A stretch of DNA of 6,731 nt from Synechococcaceae cyanobacterium RL_1_2 (GTDB taxonomy: Bacteria; Cyanobacteriota; Cyanobacteriia; Cyanobacteriales; JAAUPO01), in the NCBI GenBank assembly GCA_012033095.1, contig JAAUPO010000130.1, positions 1 through 6,731 of the forward strand, in the 5' to 3' direction. Shown in pieces: positions 5,620 through 6,731 of the stretch. The position numbers were made by a program, and so were the translations under genes. Within the stretch, counting starts at the first letter, position 1. Every line of letters begins with the position of its first letter. A model generated the notes under the pieces. It saw nothing but the letters and a program-made list of their open reading frames with translations, made no database searches and was not told the origin of the DNA.

Positions 5620-5802
5620 AAGGATAGAAGTGCATTGTCCCCTTTTCAGGTTAATCCCTTGTTGAATCTCCGCTGTACTGATCTCAATGGTTTGCTTGCA
5701 AGCTAACTATTTTTTTGAAAGTGGCATGTGCTTCTAAAAGTTCTGAGATAGTCAGGGTTAAAGGGTTACAACGACGGAACCCAAGGACAATTCATGGAGC
5801 TT

Positions 5803-6731
5803 TTATCGTTTCACAATGCAATTTCCCCCTTGACGTTTAGCCTCTTCTAAGGCTTGATCACAGGCAGATAACAAGGATAAAGCCATTGCATTGTGATTAG
5901 GGACAAGACTGACCGTCCCCATACTCATCGTGATGTAACTATTGATGGTTGATGATTTATGGGGAAGTTGCAAATGGGCTAATTCATCACGGATCAGATG
6001 GGCTAGGTGGCCCGCTTCGATCCCATCCGTTGTCGGTAAGAGTAAAATAAACTGACCTGCGATAAATCTAGCTGCTAAATCCTTGGGATGGTTAATTGAT
6101 TTTTTTAATAAACCCCCAACTTTTTTAATTACTTCGTCCCCTGCCCCATAACCATGGGCCAAATTATAGGCCCGCAGTGCATCTATATCAGCCATCACAA
6201 TAGATAAATCCGTTTTTTGTTCGCCACATTCTTGCCATTGTTTGTGGAGGTACTTTTCAAAAATTTTGCGGTTAGCTAATTTTGTAAGGGGATCTGTCCA
6301 TTGCAGAACAGAAATTTGTTTGCGGGCCTGTGTCAGTTCTTCTAGGGATTGGCTATGGACTCTAGAATTAATGTTACCTTGATTTTTTTGATAGGTTAAC
6401 AGTTGTTTTCTTTGATTAGAAATGATGAGTTGGGTTTTAACCCGCATTAAGACTTCTTGGGCTTCAAAGGGTTTAGTCACATAGTCTGCTGCTCCCATTT
6501 CAAAAGCTTGTACCTTCATTTCCGTATCGTCTAGGGCACTGATAAAAATGATCGGAATATCTCGAGTATTATCCCAAGATTTTAACCGCTCACAGACATC
6601 ATAACCATTCATTCCTGGCATCATAATATCTAGCAGAATTAAGTCCGGTGGGTTGGCATCTATGGATTTGAGAGCCATCTCTCCGCTAGTGGCCTTACGA
6701 ACTTTGTAGTCTTTATCTAGCAATACCGCCG
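5803..6731 (-). CDS. Receiver-GGDEF response regulator with degenerate GGDEF motif, 5' end outside the window
   Basis: The reading frame stays open to the right edge. The TTG at 6721-6723 is not a real start, because the receiver already lacks its first strand and acidic pair there. Counting from that Leu as residue 1, 306 aa are present. Residues 1 to about 100 are a CheY-like receiver with phosphorylatable Asp32 (LILLDIMMPGMNG), Ser62 (FISALDD) and Lys84 (YVTKPF). Residues 101-141 form a likely coiled-coil linker. Residues 142-306 are a GGDEF domain starting TDPLTKLANR. The domain layout resembles PleD-type diguanylate cyclases, which make cyclic di-GMP. Here the signature GGDEF/GGEEF is replaced by IAGQF (221-225, in AARFIAGQF). 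The RxxD inhibitory site reads HPKD, and the ND/GH substrate residues read NL and GY; only the metal-binding DID (179-181) remains clear. Catalysis is therefore unlikely, and a binding or scaffold role is possible. About 20-25 N-terminal residues are missing. Confidence 0.88.
   Translation of the reverse strand, partial: AVLLDKDYKVRKATSGEMALKSIDANPPDLILLDIMMPGMNGYDVCERLKSWDNTRDIPIIFISALDDTEMKVQAFEMGAADYVTKPFEAQEVLMRVKTQLIISNQRKQLLTYQKNQGNINSRVHSQSLEELTQARKQISVLQWTDPLTKLANRKIFEKYLHKQWQECGEQKTDLSIVMADIDALRAYNLAHGYGAGDEVIKKVGGLLKKSINHPKDLAARFIAGQFILLLPTTDGIEAGHLAHLIRDELAHLQLPHKSSTINSYITMSMGTVSLVPNHNAMALSLLSACDQALEEAKRQGGNCIVKR

Larger units (their letters stand above)
5423..5802. other. 380-bp intergenic region upstream of the Vat-type gene
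   Basis: The region should hold the Vat gene promoter and the 3' end of the receiver-GGDEF transcript. It contains a 12-bp inverted repeat (5439-5450 with 5608-5619) and a second, 9-bp one: ACATGCCAC at 5599-5607 with GTGGCATGT at 5721-5729. GATCTT also stands twice in tandem near 5455. A possible weak hairpin, GGGTT (5763-5767) with AACCC (5778-5782), follows the GGDEF stop but lacks a T-run. The 53-codon open frame at 5545-5706 on the plus strand looks like chance. Confidence 0.55.

Noticed and set aside
5545..5706. 53-codon plus-strand open frame in the spacer upstream of the Vat-type gene
   Set aside because: It includes an arm of the inverted repeat, lacks a ribosome-binding site, and the peptide resembles nothing I know.
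5763..5782. Possible terminator hairpin GGGTT/AACCC after the receiver-GGDEF stop
   Set aside because: The stem is only five base pairs with a 10-base loop, and the following sequence on the minus strand lacks a T-run.
1..6731. CRISPR arrays, tRNA or rRNA genes, toxin-antitoxin pairs, phage genes
   Set aside because: I found no regularly spaced repeats, no cloverleaf or rRNA-like sequence, and no reading frames suggestive of these systems.

Overview
The window looks like chromosomal DNA from a cyanobacterium. Five perfect copies of the HIP1 octamer GCGATCGC occur at 1483-1490, 1912-1919, 2367-2374, 3483-3490 and 5237-5244. The gene content is also cyanobacterial: a DUF3007 protein just upstream of trpA, a PatD-like protein, a zinc-finger-less DnaJ with a long Ser/Pro/Arg linker, and a NarL-type regulator of the style common in that phylum. 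The genus cannot be resolved from the sequence alone.

Left part (1-1467): a possible 3' end of an upstream gene (to 77) is followed by a G-rich 23-bp tandem repeat and then a glutathione S-transferase-family gene on the minus strand (159-959). A 20-bp sequence recurs in the same orientation on both sides of this gene (136-155 and 1210-1229). The second copy is the right end of a 112-bp MITE-like element (1119-1230) with short inverted ends and a 5-bp CCTAA repeat on each side. The rest of the 508-bp gap before the next gene has no convincing gene.

Middle part (1468-4300), all plus strand: DUF3007 (two membrane segments, apparent frameshift in a run of seven A), then trpA (tryptophan synthase alpha subunit, all key residues present) after a leader made of short tandem repeats. 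Next come a 102-aa PatD-like protein and a CbpA-like DnaJ co-chaperone. The spacing (103, 288 and 95 bp) does not force a single operon. The proteins have no obvious shared pathway.

Right part (4301-6731): directly after dnaJ lies the remnant of a NarL/LuxR-type response regulator. Its DNA-binding domain is intact, but most of the receiver domain is lost or frame-disrupted. On the minus strand there follow a Vat-type hexapeptide acetyltransferase (4787-5422) with catalytic His present, and a receiver-GGDEF protein cut by the right edge of the window (5803-6731). The GGDEF signature of that protein is degenerate (IAGQF). The 380-bp gap between the two carries a 12-bp perfect inverted repeat enclosing 181 bp.

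I see no new defence, CRISPR, toxin-antitoxin or phage system. The most useful observations are two damaged genes (DUF3007 and the response regulator), the non-canonical GGDEF domain, the Vat homologue, and the small mobile-element traces around the GST gene.
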